This document shows, piece after piece, positions 1 to 8,728 of a stretch of DNA of 64,000 nucleotides. Source of the DNA: CAZKTS01 sp964555735 (GTDB lineage Bacteria > Actinomycetota > Acidimicrobiia > IMCC26256 > PALSA-555). Location: assembly GCA_964555735.1 (NCBI GenBank), contig CAZKTS010000288.1, positions 1 through 64,000 on the forward strand, read 5' to 3'. Within the stretch, counting starts at the first letter, position 1, and each line of letters begins with the position of its first letter. Under the pieces are notes generated by a model. The model saw nothing but the letters and a program-made list of their open reading frames with translations, was not told the origin of the DNA and made no database searches. Made by a program: the position numbers and the translations under genes.

Positions 1-1
1 G

Positions 2-754
2 GCCGACGTGCGTGATCAGATCAACGCGGACGCGATCGCGTTCGGGCCTGGCGTGCCGGTGGCCGCGGTCGGGGTGTTCGGCAGCAACATCGTGCTCTTC
101 GATCCGACCGGGTCCGCACCGCAGCACGTCAGCGTCGTCTACACGGGCGCTCCGTTCGTCGACTGGGGCTACCTGCAGATCCCAGAGGTGTCGCGCACCG
201 AGGGCGTGGCGACGGCGTACATCGACGCCGACGCGGCGCCGTGCGTGTCGCTGATCAGCGATCCGGTGCCGATCCCGGTGGGCGCCAATTCGGTAGTGCT
301 GAGTCTGTACCTCCTCGGGCGCGACCCGGATCCGCTGCTGGCTGCCATCCGCGCGGGCATCGTGCTCGACAACGCGCTGGGCGTTGGCGACCCGGGCTTG
401 GCGCTGACGCTCGATGAGGCGCAGCTCCGGCTGCTGCCGCTGCCGCTTGCGCCGCTGTACGACGGCGCGCCGAATCCGAGCGTGGATTTCTACGGCACGA
501 CGTTTCCGCCCGAAGTTTGGTTCGGGCGGCTGATCCGGTCGGCGTTCAAGCTGCCCGAGGTGACCGGGCTTGCCGGGCCTGCGAGCCCGTTCGTGGCGTT
601 CCGATGTGATGTGCCGTTCGGCCTTCCGCCTGGCTACACGCAGCTTCGCGTGCTCGGTGGGCCCGAGACGGAGAGCAGCAGCACGCCGGGGCTGATCGGC
701 GCGCGGCTTCCGCCGCGGCTGACGGCGGGGCTGCAGTTCGGGGTCACGCCGTGA
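2..754 (+). CDS. Putative structural protein, 5' end at or beyond window edge
   Basis: The frame is open to the left edge of the window, so the true start may lie upstream; the first in-frame candidate inside the window is GTG at 8, giving 248 residues. The protein is rich in Val, Pro, Gly and Leu, with no signal peptide, membrane segment or motif I recognise. It ends in a GTGA overlap with the next gene and heads the structural gene block, so a virion role (head fibre or decoration) is likely by position only. Confidence 0.6.
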   Translation, partial: ADVRDQINADAIAFGPGVPVAAVGVFGSNIVLFDPTGSAPQHVSVVYTGAPFVDWGYLQIPEVSRTEGVATAYIDADAAPCVSLISDPVPIPVGANSVVLSLYLLGRDPDPLLAAIRAGIVLDNALGVGDPGLALTLDEAQLRLLPLPLAPLYDGAPNPSVDFYGTTFPPEVWFGRLIRSAFKLPEVTGLAGPASPFVAFRCDVPFGLPPGYTQLRVLGGPETESSSTPGLIGARLPPRLTAGLQFGVTP

Positions 755-1236
755 TCCGACCGGGGTATCAGGGCGCGGTGGCGACGGTGCCGGGGTGGGC
801 GCCGCCATTCACGTCGCGCACGGTGCAGCTGGTGCCGACGGCGCCGGGCGGCAGCACGCTGAATTTCCCCAACGTCACGACGCAGCGCGGAGTGCCGCTC
901 GATCTGAACTACATCGGCGGCGGGTTCAACACCTTCACGCTGGTCAAAGCGGGGCTGTGGATGATCGACGCTGAGGTCGAGCTGGCCGGGGCGGTGGGCA
1001 TCGTCGGCGTGGAGGTGCGGCTGCGCGAGCAGCCTGGCAACGCGCTGGTGGTGCGCGACGTCGATTCGCAGCTGGCACTTGGGCTCGGCGCGGTTCGGAC
1101 GTTCTCGGTCGGCGCGCTGGTGCGCGTGACGGGCGCGCCGCGCACGTTCGACATCTGGGCCAACGACTTCACCGGGCTGGGCGGCATGGCGCCGGCGGCA
1201 ACGACGCAGGTGTCTGTGCTGCAGGTGGGCGTGTGA
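751..1236 (+). CDS. Putative virion protein with jelly-roll-like sequence
   Basis: The 161-residue product starts at GTG 751 in a GTGA overlap with the previous stop. Its sequence alternates hydrophobic and polar beta strands with glycine turns (YIGGGFNTFTLVKAGLW near residue 55). This resembles C1q/TNF-like or other jelly-roll domains of phage decoration and fibre proteins, but I cannot assign a family. It lies two genes before the portal. A structural role is inferred from context. Confidence 0.55.
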   Translation: MIRPGYQGAVATVPGWAPPFTSRTVQLVPTAPGGSTLNFPNVTTQRGVPLDLNYIGGGFNTFTLVKAGLWMIDAEVELAGAVGIVGVEVRLREQPGNALVVRDVDSQLALGLGAVRTFSVGALVRVTGAPRTFDIWANDFTGLGGMAPAATTQVSVLQVGV

Positions 1237-1514
1237 TCGCGCGGTTGCTCGCGGGCGCGGTCGTGCATGAGGTGCGGACGCGCGCAGCCGCGCTCTGCGT
1301 CGTGCTGGCGGAGTGGTGCGCGCCGGAGCCGGAGGCGGCCGCGGCCGAGGAGGACGACGATGAGACGCGCGGGTGGGCGGTGCCGATGCAGCGCCCGCTG
1401 ACGGCGGAGTCGCGGGCGCTGATGCGACCGCCGCCGCGCGATGACGGGGCGCCGGAGGACGACATCACGCGAGCGGGCAGTCTTCGGGATAGGGTGAGGG
1501 CATGGCAGACGTAA
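1233..1514 (+). CDS. Small hypothetical protein before the portal
   Basis: This 93-residue gene starts at GTG 1233 in a GTGA overlap. It has a hydrophobic alanine-rich first third, an acidic patch (EEDDDE) around residue 40, and a basic, proline-rich end. Its last codons overlap the start of the portal gene by 13 bases in another frame. No family is recognised; continuous coding and coupling to both neighbours are the main support. Confidence 0.5.
   Translation: MIARLLAGAVVHEVRTRAAALCVVLAEWCAPEPEAAAAEEDDDETRGWAVPMQRPLTAESRALMRPPPRDDGAPEDDITRAGSLRDRVRAWQT
1490..1495 (+). promoter_or_regulatory. Leaderless -10 box TAGGGT before portal gene
   Basis: TAGGGT is followed by 6 nt and the ATG of the portal gene at 1502, the spacing expected for a leaderless transcript. 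No good -35 is seen at 17-bp spacing. It belongs to the family of start-proximal TANNNT boxes listed through this window. Confidence 0.5.
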
Positions 1515-3574
1515 CCGCGTTGTCGAGCTTCGGGCTCGACACGACCACGCTGGGCGCCGACTTCCCGACGCTCGGCTTCGATGAGAGCCCGCGCTATCGG
1601 CTGCTCGATCGCCGGCAGAGCTACTACTCGTGCACGCAGCACGACGCGAAGACGTACGACTTCGACGGGCGCACGATCGTCAACCCGGGGAACGTGCTCG
1701 TCTCGCCGATGATCGCGGAGGCGTCGAACCAGGGGCTAGTGCCGCTGCGCGATCGGCGACCGTCGGCGCCGTATCGTCTGCCGCGAGTGATCGCGGACAC
1801 CTTCACAAACCTGATCTTCGGTCACCAGCGGTGGCCGACGTTCCGCAGCGAAGACCCCGATACGGAGGAGTTCATCCGCGCGCTGGTCGACGCGCAGGCG
1901 CTGCGGACGGTGATGGTGCGGGCGCGCACGCTTGGCGGCTCGACGGGCACGGTCGGGTTGTCGTGGCGCTACTGGAACGGGCGACCGCGGACGCGCGTGC
2001 ACAACGCGAAGAACCTCTTTGTCCATACGTGGGCCGATCGCGAGATGCTGATCCCGGCGCACGTCAGCGAGATTTACCGCTTTACGCGGCTGGAATACGA
2101 CCGCGACACGCGGCGCATGGTCGACCGCCCGTACTGGTATCGGCACGATTGGACGCCGGCGGCGGACGTCGCGTTCTTCGAGGTGCCGATCGACGACACG
2201 GTCAACCCGCAGTGGCAGATCGACCCCGCGCGCAGCTACGTGCACGGCGACGGCGAAGCGCACTTCGTCTGGATCCAGAACCTCCCGAGCGACGACATCT
2301 CGACGATCGACGGCGTGCCGGATTACGAGGGGCTCTATGACACGTTTGATGCGCTCGACGTCCTGTACTCGGTGCTCGTGCATGGCACGACGCTGAACCT
2401 CGACCCGACGCTGCTGCTGAAGGTCGATCCCGATCTGCTGGAGCGATCGGGCGCGGTGCAGAAGGGCAGCCGCGCGGCGCTCAACGTGGGGCCCGCGGGC
2501 GACGCGCGGTACATGGAGCTGCAGGGCACGGCGGTCACGGCAGGGACGGCGCTCTTCATGAAGATGCGCGAGTCGGCGTTGGAGGTCGCGCAGTGCATCA
2601 TTCCCGATCCGAATCAGGTCGGGGCGAGCGGGACGTCGAGCGTGGCGCTGAAGGTCGTCAATGCGCCGATGCTGAGCAAGGCGGACGTGATCCGTGAGCA
2701 GTACGATCACGGGATGCGGCAGCTGCTGCAGCAGCAGCTGCGAGGCGCGAGGCGGTTGGAGATCGGCGAGGAGTCGGGGCTCTACCTCGAACTACCAACG
2801 CGCGTTGAGGTGCAGCTGCAGGAGGACGACGACGGGATCACGCGAGAGGTCGAGGTGCGCGTCGATCAGAAGCCCGGCGGGTCGGATGTGGTGGTGACCG
2901 AGTGGGGCGACTACTACACGCCGACGGCGACGGACCAGCAGCTGACCAGCGCGACGCTCACGCAGTTGACGGCGTCGAAGCTACTCGCGCAGGAGGTGGG
3001 CGCCGACCTCGCGGCGCGCGTGATGCGCATCAACGCGCGCGGGAATTGGGCGCAGCTGGAGGTCGAGCGGCGCGCGGCGGCCGAGCGGCAGCAGTTCGAG
3101 CTGGAGACGGGCGGCGCGGTGGAAGAGCCCGACGCGATGCCGGACGGCGCGAGTGGGCGGGGCGTGGCGGAGCTGCTGAAGGCGACGCGCGGCGCGCTGC
3201 CGGCGGCGCTGACGGTCAACGAGCTGCGCGAGCTACTCGGCCTGCCGTCGCGTGGCGAGGACGGCGACGTAACGCTGGGCGAAGCGGTCGAGCGGGTGAA
3301 GCGGCCGCAGCAGCCGATCGAGCAGGGCATGCCGGTCGACGACGGCGGCGGGTATGGCGCCGAGGACGATCGAGCGCAGCCTGGCGATGAGCCCGGGCAG
3401 TCGGCGGCCGAGCAGCTGGCGGCGGACATGACGGCGGCGAGCGTGGAGCGGTGCGAGCATGGGTCGGTGAATCGGTGCCGGCTGTGCGGGATCGAGCGCG
3501 AGCGGGGCTTTGACTTGCTGCCCGATGGCCAGCCGGTGTGGCGCGTGGCGTGGCGCGCGATGCGCGATGGCTGA
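1502..3574 (+). CDS. Portal protein (SPP1 gp6-like)
   Basis: This 690-residue protein forms the dodecameric ring at the capsid vertex through which DNA enters and leaves. Its size, its position before a MuF-like gene, and its order of domains fit SPP1-type portals: a wing region, a conserved central part with a GTSSVALK stretch near residue 380, a long helical clip/stem around 400-430, and a Gln/Glu-rich helical C-terminal arm. An unusual short Cys/His cluster (CEHG...CRLCG) near residues 645-662 could bind zinc. The start ATG is 7 nt after a TAGGGT box. No Shine-Dalgarno sequence is visible. Confidence 0.85.
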   Translation: MADVTALSSFGLDTTTLGADFPTLGFDESPRYRLLDRRQSYYSCTQHDAKTYDFDGRTIVNPGNVLVSPMIAEASNQGLVPLRDRRPSAPYRLPRVIADTFTNLIFGHQRWPTFRSEDPDTEEFIRALVDAQALRTVMVRARTLGGSTGTVGLSWRYWNGRPRTRVHNAKNLFVHTWADREMLIPAHVSEIYRFTRLEYDRDTRRMVDRPYWYRHDWTPAADVAFFEVPIDDTVNPQWQIDPARSYVHGDGEAHFVWIQNLPSDDISTIDGVPDYEGLYDTFDALDVLYSVLVHGTTLNLDPTLLLKVDPDLLERSGAVQKGSRAALNVGPAGDARYMELQGTAVTAGTALFMKMRESALEVAQCIIPDPNQVGASGTSSVALKVVNAPMLSKADVIREQYDHGMRQLLQQQLRGARRLEIGEESGLYLELPTRVEVQLQEDDDGITREVEVRVDQKPGGSDVVVTEWGDYYTPTATDQQLTSATLTQLTASKLLAQEVGADLAARVMRINARGNWAQLEVERRAAAERQQFELETGGAVEEPDAMPDGASGRGVAELLKATRGALPAALTVNELRELLGLPSRGEDGDVTLGEAVERVKRPQQPIEQGMPVDDGGGYGAEDDRAQPGDEPGQSAAEQLAADMTAASVERCEHGSVNRCRLCGIERERGFDLLPDGQPVWRVAWRAMRDG

Positions 3575-4619
3575 CTCGGTGGCGGCCGCGCTGCGGGTGA
3601 ACCGGCAGCAGGCGCGGCAGATCGCGGAGGACGTCGGCGTCAAGGAGGTGCGCCGCATGCTGACGCGCGCGGCGGACGACTTGCGCAGGCGGCTCGATGC
3701 GACGGTTCGCACTGGGGCGGCGACGCCGACGACGATCGAGGCGATGCAGACGACGCTGGCGCAGGTCGAGGCGGTGACGCGCGGAATCGCGACGGGTGTG
3801 GGTGACATCACGCGAGGCGCGGCGCGCGAGGTGGCGCAGGTGGGCGCGTCGCAGGCGTACAAGTTCCTCCGCGTCTCACAGCGCCGCTTTGGTGGGCAGC
3901 CGCTGCCGGTGCGTGAGGCGGCGATGATCAATCGCGCCGTTCGCGGCGCGGATGCGAGCCTGCTGCGGCGCCTAGCGTTGACCGAGACGCAGCGCGCGCG
4001 GCAGGCCGAGCGCGTGACGCCGGAGCCCGCGAGCAAGCCGCCGGCGTTCAGCGTTGACCGTCCAACGAGCGTGTTGCAGCGATACACGGCCGAGACGATC
4101 GGGCACTTCGAGGAGGAGCTGCAGACTGGGCTGGTGACCAAGCAGCCATGGGGCGAGGTGCGCGAGCGGCTGGTGACCAAGTCGACCTTCCTGCAGAGTG
4201 CGCCGGCGCACTGGGCGGAGCGCATCGTGCGGACGGAGACGATGGGCGCCTACAACCGCGCTGGGTGGGAGGCGACGCGCGAAGCCGATGAGACGCTCGG
4301 CGACATGGTCAAGGTGCTGGTGGCGACGATCGACGGGCGCACGGGCTGGGACTCGCTGCAGGTGCACGGCCAGATCCGGCGCGTCGACGAAGCGTTCGAG
4401 TGGGCGGGTGGGCTGTACCAGCACCCGCCGAATCGCCCCAACGATCGGGAGATCGTTGTGCCGCATCGACTCGCGTGGCCGCTGCTGCCGGAGTTCGCGC
4501 CGCGGTCTGACGCCGAGGTGGTGGCGGCGTGGATTCGAGATCGGCGGCGTGGATCTCCGCCGCCGCGCCCGCAGCGGTCGACGGTGCCGCTCGATGAATT
4601 TGGCGGAAAACGCCGGTGA
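3567..4619 (+). CDS. MuF-like minor head protein
   Basis: The 350-residue product has the phage head morphogenesis (MuF/SPP1 gp7) signature in its second half: RIVRTETMGAYNRAGWE around residues 218-234 and HGQIRRVDEAF, then PNDREIVVPHR, around 268-297. Members sit inside the capsid near the portal and are often packaged or ejected. The cysteine-containing GCRC end of the motif seen in many relatives is replaced by DREIVVPHR. I chose ATG 3567, which overlaps the portal stop by 8 nt; longer in-frame starts lie inside the portal gene. Confidence 0.85.
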   Translation: MADSVAAALRVNRQQARQIAEDVGVKEVRRMLTRAADDLRRRLDATVRTGAATPTTIEAMQTTLAQVEAVTRGIATGVGDITRGAAREVAQVGASQAYKFLRVSQRRFGGQPLPVREAAMINRAVRGADASLLRRLALTETQRARQAERVTPEPASKPPAFSVDRPTSVLQRYTAETIGHFEEELQTGLVTKQPWGEVRERLVTKSTFLQSAPAHWAERIVRTETMGAYNRAGWEATREADETLGDMVKVLVATIDGRTGWDSLQVHGQIRRVDEAFEWAGGLYQHPPNRPNDREIVVPHRLAWPLLPEFAPRSDAEVVAAWIRDRRRGSPPPRPQRSTVPLDEFGGKRR

Positions 4620-4630
4620 TCCGTGCAGGA

Positions 4631-4659
4631 TGGACGGGGCGTCGCGCGTGAGATAGCGT
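4631..4659 (+). promoter_or_regulatory. Promoter TGGACG-N17-TAGCGT, leaderless GTG
   Basis: TGGACG (4631-4636) is separated by exactly 17 bp from TAGCGT (4654-4659), which is 7 nt before GTG 4667. The same TGGACG box at the same 17-bp spacing occurs before the sheath gene, which supports both. Confidence 0.6.
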
Positions 4660-4666
4660 GTAGATC

Positions 4667-4930
4667 GTGTTCAAGCTCCGCCCGACGAAGGACGCGCAAC
4701 CGCAGCTCGAAAAGCTCGCAGTGCTGGCGCCGACCAAGATCGTCGCGGAGGGCCCCGAGAAGGGGATCGAGCTGAGTGCATCGCTGCGCGCGCACCGCGT
4801 GCCGGACCGTGCGATTCGCGCCGGCGACAAGCCGCGCGATGTGGCGGGGCCGGGCACTCCGGTCTATCCTGACGCGAACCCATGGCCCGCGCCGGTGGCG
4901 CGAGTGCCGTACAAGCTGAAGGGCGCGTGA
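4667..4930 (+). CDS. Small head-region protein, 87 aa
   Basis: The product begins MFKLRPTKD and carries a conserved-looking PDANPWP segment near its end. No domain is recognised. Start GTG 4667 is chosen because it lies 7 nt after a TAGCGT box. The stop overlaps the next ATG as TGATG, implying co-translation with the Gly/Asn-rich gene that follows. A head-associated role is suggested only by position between MuF and the capsid genes. Confidence 0.6.
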   Translation: MFKLRPTKDAQPQLEKLAVLAPTKIVAEGPEKGIELSASLRAHRVPDRAIRAGDKPRDVAGPGTPVYPDANPWPAPVARVPYKLKGA

Positions 4931-5304
4931 TGGCGAACGACAACGGATCCACGCCGGGCGACGGGCAGTCGAGCCCGTTCGGCGACGGGCGCGGTGGCAT
5001 CGGAGGCAACATGGCCGGCGGCAACGATTTCACGCAGAACCCCACGGGCGGCATCGGCAAGAGCGGCGGCAACGACTTCGTCGTCAACCCGACCGGCAAC
5101 GGGCCGAAGGGCAACGCGCAACCGGCGGCGTCGCAGCCGGCGCAGCCGAAGGGCAACCTACCGGACCTCAACGCGCAGACGCAGGCGCGCACGCTGAGCC
5201 CGGTGGACGACGCGACCCCGAGCACTTCGAGCGGGCCGCGCGCGAACCTGCTCGGGGCTGGGACCATCGGCGACGGGCGCAAGCCCTACACGCTGCGGGG
5301 CTGA
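4930..5304 (+). CDS. Low-complexity Gly/Asn/Pro-rich protein
   Basis: This 124-residue protein contains near-repeats of GGNDF followed by NPTG (at about residues 33-40 and 49-56), with runs of Gly, Asn, Gln and Pro, and looks intrinsically disordered. It starts at ATG 4930 within a TGATG overlap. A virion or capsid-interior linker function is possible, but the family is not recognised. The stop is followed 3 nt later by the next ATG. Confidence 0.6.
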   Translation: MANDNGSTPGDGQSSPFGDGRGGIGGNMAGGNDFTQNPTGGIGKSGGNDFVVNPTGNGPKGNAQPAASQPAQPKGNLPDLNAQTQARTLSPVDDATPSTSSGPRANLLGAGTIGDGRKPYTLRG

Positions 5305-5307
5305 TCG

Positions 5308-5724
5308 ATGGGGCAGCTGACGATCGCGGGGACGCTGCTCGGTGGGCCGGTCCAAGTCGGGGCCGGCTTCCCGCAAGCGATCTACACGACGCAGCTGGCG
5401 CTCTCGCAGACGCCGCGGCCCTTCTCGAAGGGTTCGGGCGTCGTGCAGTCGACGGTCAACACGCCTTCGCCGAGCTACGAGCCGCTGCAGGGTGTGGGGC
5501 CGACCGACCGCGTGCGGTACGGCGACGTTCTCTATCTGCGGTGTGATGGTTCACTAGAGCTGCGCATCTCGCAGACCGATCCCTTGAACCCGCTCGGGCC
5601 GCCGCTCGTGCGGCTGCTCAACGTGCAGGGGCTTCAGATCATGGAGTTCCCGCCGTCGTCGCGACTCGTCTTGCTTGAGGCGCAGGGGTCGGCGACAGTA
5701 GAGTACGCAATCTTCGGATCCTGA
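5308..5724 (+). CDS. Putative head decoration/structural protein
   Basis: This 138-residue, beta-rich protein starts with MGQLTIAGTLLGG and contains a YGDVLYLRCDGSLELRIS segment near residues 70-88, with alternating hydrophobic residues typical of a beta-sandwich. It has no membrane segment. It sits in the head gene cluster just before another beta-rich gene. I infer a virion surface role but cannot name the family. Confidence 0.55.
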   Translation: MGQLTIAGTLLGGPVQVGAGFPQAIYTTQLALSQTPRPFSKGSGVVQSTVNTPSPSYEPLQGVGPTDRVRYGDVLYLRCDGSLELRISQTDPLNPLGPPLVRLLNVQGLQIMEFPPSSRLVLLEAQGSATVEYAIFGS

Positions 5725-5738
5725 CAGGAGCACTGACC

Positions 5739-6416
5739 ATGGCTGAGACTCTCCGATCGACGTTCAATCGCGGTTCTCTCTCGACGCTGGCCGACGCACT
5801 CCGGCTGATCAAGTTCGGCGACGTGCTCGATTCGCTCGCGGCGACGCTGCGGCGCTCGGGGACGGTCGCGAGCGCGGGCGTCGATGCGGGCGCGCTGGTC
5901 ACTGCCGCGCAGCAGGCCGACGTGCCGGCGCTCGGGGTGCTGTCGGCGTACGCGCGATCGGGTGCTGGCGCCGCCGGGCCGCTCGCGCAGGCGGCCGCCT
6001 ACCCGCCGGTCGCCGGCGAGGTCGGCGTGGCGCCCAACGGCGCGGTCGTCACGGCGGCCGCGGACGCCTGGACCTCGGTGGACGTGGTCTACCTGCCCGC
6101 GAAGGGCGACGTGGTCGAGGTGACGGTGAGCGTGGTGCCGGGCACCGGCGTCGCGGCGATCCCGCCGTCGGTCGCGGCCGCTGGGATGGTGATGCTGCTC
6201 GATGCGGAGTCGCTCGCGGGCGGCTTCACCGGCGCCGCGGAGGTGCTGGAGCCCGGCGCGGGCGCGCCGGCGGCCGGGCAGGCGCGGCTGAACCTCGCGC
6301 TGACGGGCGTGACGTTCGCGGCGGCCGATGCGGTGACGCAGGCGCGGCTGCGCGTCCTGGTGTGCAGCGCGCAGGAGCTGAGCGCGCAGCTCGCCGGGCA
6401 GTCGACTCTGATCTGA
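5739..6416 (+). CDS. Putative head protein with strong RBS
   Basis: The 225-residue product has a helical N-terminal part (residues 1-60, with LADALRLIKFGDVL) and a long Ala/Gly/Val-rich beta region. CAGGAG at 5725-5730 gives it one of the few clear Shine-Dalgarno sites in the head cluster, suggesting an abundant product such as a decoration protein. No family is recognised. It lies directly upstream of the scaffold-like gene. Confidence 0.6.
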   Translation: MAETLRSTFNRGSLSTLADALRLIKFGDVLDSLAATLRRSGTVASAGVDAGALVTAAQQADVPALGVLSAYARSGAGAAGPLAQAAAYPPVAGEVGVAPNGAVVTAAADAWTSVDVVYLPAKGDVVEVTVSVVPGTGVAAIPPSVAAAGMVMLLDAESLAGGFTGAAEVLEPGAGAPAAGQARLNLALTGVTFAAADAVTQARLRVLVCSAQELSAQLAGQSTLI

Positions 6417-6451
6417 TCGTGCCGGGGCGGCACGGAGAGGCGTGGGAGAAC

Positions 6452-7210
6452 ATGGCGGACCAGCAGACGAACGTGGGTGAAGCCGCCGGCGGGGCGCCGG
6501 CGGCGAGTGGGACAGCGGCACCGGCAGCGCCGGCGGCACCGGCAGCGCCGGACGACGCGCAGGGGCGCGGGGTGCCGGCGGCCAAGATGGTGCTGACGCG
6601 GGACCAGCTGACGGAGCGGCTGCAGCGCGCTCGGCGCGCTGCGCTGACGGAGGCGCTCGGCACGGACGACGTGGCGGCCGTCAAGGCGAGGCTAAAGCGC
6701 GCCGAGGAGCTGGAGAAGAAGGCCGAGGAGCAGCGCCTGGCGCAGCTGAGCGAGATCGATCGAGCGCGCGAGCTGGCCCGGGCGGCCGAGCGGCGCGAGC
6801 GCGAGGCGCGGTCGCAGCTCACGGTCGAGCGCGAGCGCCGGATCACGCAAGAGCAGGACGTCTATGTCGCGCGGCTTGCGGCGCGACACATCAACCAGCG
6901 CTATGTGCCCGAGGCGACGCTGGCGTTTGCGCGCGAGGTGCGGCGCATGCCGGAGAGCGACGCGGCGAAGCTCGACGAGTCGAGCATCCTGAAGTGGTTC
7001 TCGCGATACGCGGCGGACAAGCGCGAGATCGCGGCATCGCCGAAGGCGCGCGAGCAGCGCACGCCAGCCGGCGCTGCGGCTCCGCCTCCGCGAGCACCCG
7101 CCACGGCGGGCGCGCGGCCGCCCGTGCAGTCGTTCGCGCCGTCGGCGCCCAACGCCATGTCACCGCGTGAGGCGCGCGCGGCGGCGGCGAAGATGGGCTA
7201 CAAGTGGTGA
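6452..7210 (+). CDS. Scaffolding-like protein
   Basis: This 252-residue protein has the usual features of a phage scaffold: an Ala/Gly/Pro-rich disordered N-terminus (1-45), a highly charged central helix rich in Glu, Arg, Ala and Leu (about 50-135, coiled-coil-like), and a basic C-terminal segment ending in a lysine-rich GYKW. It immediately precedes the major capsid gene. ATG 6452 is preferred over upstream starts because a purine-rich GGAGAAC precedes it and the upstream extension overlaps the previous gene. The assignment rests on composition and position. Confidence 0.65.
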   Translation: MADQQTNVGEAAGGAPAASGTAAPAAPAAPAAPDDAQGRGVPAAKMVLTRDQLTERLQRARRAALTEALGTDDVAAVKARLKRAEELEKKAEEQRLAQLSEIDRARELARAAERREREARSQLTVERERRITQEQDVYVARLAARHINQRYVPEATLAFAREVRRMPESDAAKLDESSILKWFSRYAADKREIAASPKAREQRTPAGAAAPPPRAPATAGARPPVQSFAPSAPNAMSPREARAAAAKMGYKW

Positions 7211-7214
7211 TCAT

Positions 7215-7255
7215 CCGGCGCCGCGCTTGACGTAGCGCGCGCCGGCGCAGAGAAT
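7215..7255 (+). promoter_or_regulatory. Capsid gene promoter TTGACG-N17-GAGAAT within inverted repeat
   Basis: TTGACG (7227-7232) and GAGAAT (7250-7255) are 17 bp apart, giving an mRNA with a leader of about 80 nt for the capsid gene. The arms CCGGCGC (7215-7221) and GCGCCGG (7239-7245) form a 7-bp inverted repeat around the -35 box; it could be an operator or a terminator hairpin for the upstream transcript. The 129-nt gap 7211-7339 holds this promoter and a GGAG ribosome site before ATG 7340. Confidence 0.55.
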
Positions 7256-7339
7256 CAGTCAACCTAGTCGCGATACGCACACGCCGGCGGTAACGGGCGG
7301 AATCTCACGCGACGCAGAACCTTCACCGGAGATTCCGTC

Positions 7340-8716
7340 ATGGCAATCGCAGTCGCAATCCCTCCCACCGTCGCAGACCTGATCCAGAAGGGTCTGATCG
7401 AGCGCGCGTTCCACGACGCGCTGGTTCCAAACCTGCAGTACCGCGCTGAGGCGTTCGTCGAGGAGTGGCCCGAGCACGCCGGCGATCAGCTGGTGATGAC
7501 CCGCTCGGGGGTGCTGCCGACCATCACGGAGCCGCTGACGCCGGGTGTCGACCCGATCCCGCAGGCGCCGCTCAACGAGCAGTGGATCGCGAACCTCGTG
7601 CGCTTCGCCGGCGCGGATGACGTGTCGACGCCGACCAGCGCGGTCGCGGCGCAGAACCTCTTCCTGCAGAAGATCGCGGTGCAGGGCGTGCAGTCGGGCA
7701 TGTCCGTCAACCAGATCGCGCGCAACGCCTACTTCAAGTCGTACCTGAGCGGCCAGACGCTCACGACCGCGGGGGCGCTCGCGGGTGCGACCACGATCAC
7801 GGTGGCGGCGATCAACGGCTTCACGACCTCGCTGACGCTGACGCTGAGCGCGCTGCCGCAAAACGTCTCGCCGGTGACCCCGCAGGCGGTCACGATCGCG
7901 GGCGTGGCGAACACGGTGATCGGCGCCTTCCCGGCGGATCCGTCCGATCCCTTCGGGCCCGGGACGCTGCTGCTCGGGACGCCGCTCGTGGCTCCGATCG
8001 CGGCGCGCGCGGTGGTGCTCGCGGACGATCGCCCGCTGGTGCTGCGCGCCGGTGGCGGTGACAGCGTGGATGCGATCGCGGCGGGCGACATCCTCACGCT
8101 GCAGGACCTGATCAACGCGGTGAACCTGCTGCGTCAAAACAGCGTGCAGCCGCACGAGGACGGCTTCTATCACGTGCACATCATGCCCGTCGGCAACAGC
8201 CAGCTCTTCGCCGACCCGGCGGTGCAGCGGCTCAACACGAGCCTGCCGGAGTTCGCGATCTACAAGGAGGCGTTCATCGGCACGCTGGCCGGCTTCATGG
8301 CGTCGCTGAACACCGAGTCGCCGACCCGGTTCAACAGCGGCCCGCTCACGGCGACCGGCGTGAACGCGCGCTACGCGCGCGGCATCGGCGGTGAGGTCGT
8401 GAACGACGGCGGCATCAACGTCGGGCGCGTGCTCGTGACGGGCCGCGCGGGGCTCTACGAGAAGTGGCTCCCGGGCACCGCGTACGTGACCGAGGCGGGC
8501 ATCACGGGCAAGCTCGGCGCGTTCGACGTGATCAACAACGGCGTGCGGCTCAACACCGAGCGGATCGATCTGATCTTGCGCGCCCCGATCAACCGGCTGC
8601 AGGACCAGGTCGGCATCGCCTGGCAGATCACGACGTCCTTCTCGACGCCGTCCGACAAGAGCAACGGCGGGCCGCAGCGCTTCAAGCGCGGCGTCATCGT
8701 CGAGCACGCCGCGTAA
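7340..8716 (+). CDS. Major capsid protein (N4 gp56-like)
   Basis: This 458-residue protein builds the icosahedral shell. It follows the scaffold-like gene and has the sequence pattern of the N4-gp56/P22 coat group: an N-terminal helix that begins with IPPTVADLIQKGL, the LINAVNLLRQNSV helix near residue 257, and the diagnostic YHVHIMPVGNSQLFADP segment near residues 275-291. A Thr/Val/Ala-rich insertion around 140-230 looks like an added surface domain. It has its own promoter and a Shine-Dalgarno site (GGAG before ATG), as expected for the most abundant virion protein. Confidence 0.85.
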   Translation: MAIAVAIPPTVADLIQKGLIERAFHDALVPNLQYRAEAFVEEWPEHAGDQLVMTRSGVLPTITEPLTPGVDPIPQAPLNEQWIANLVRFAGADDVSTPTSAVAAQNLFLQKIAVQGVQSGMSVNQIARNAYFKSYLSGQTLTTAGALAGATTITVAAINGFTTSLTLTLSALPQNVSPVTPQAVTIAGVANTVIGAFPADPSDPFGPGTLLLGTPLVAPIAARAVVLADDRPLVLRAGGGDSVDAIAAGDILTLQDLINAVNLLRQNSVQPHEDGFYHVHIMPVGNSQLFADPAVQRLNTSLPEFAIYKEAFIGTLAGFMASLNTESPTRFNSGPLTATGVNARYARGIGGEVVNDGGINVGRVLVTGRAGLYEKWLPGTAYVTEAGITGKLGAFDVINNGVRLNTERIDLILRAPINRLQDQVGIAWQITTSFSTPSDKSNGGPQRFKRGVIVEHAA

Positions 8717-8728
8717 TCGCGGCGTGGA

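Noticed and set aside
6452..7210. Prohead protease upstream of the capsid gene
   Set aside because: The gene in that place is scaffold-like and shows no Ser/His catalytic pattern.
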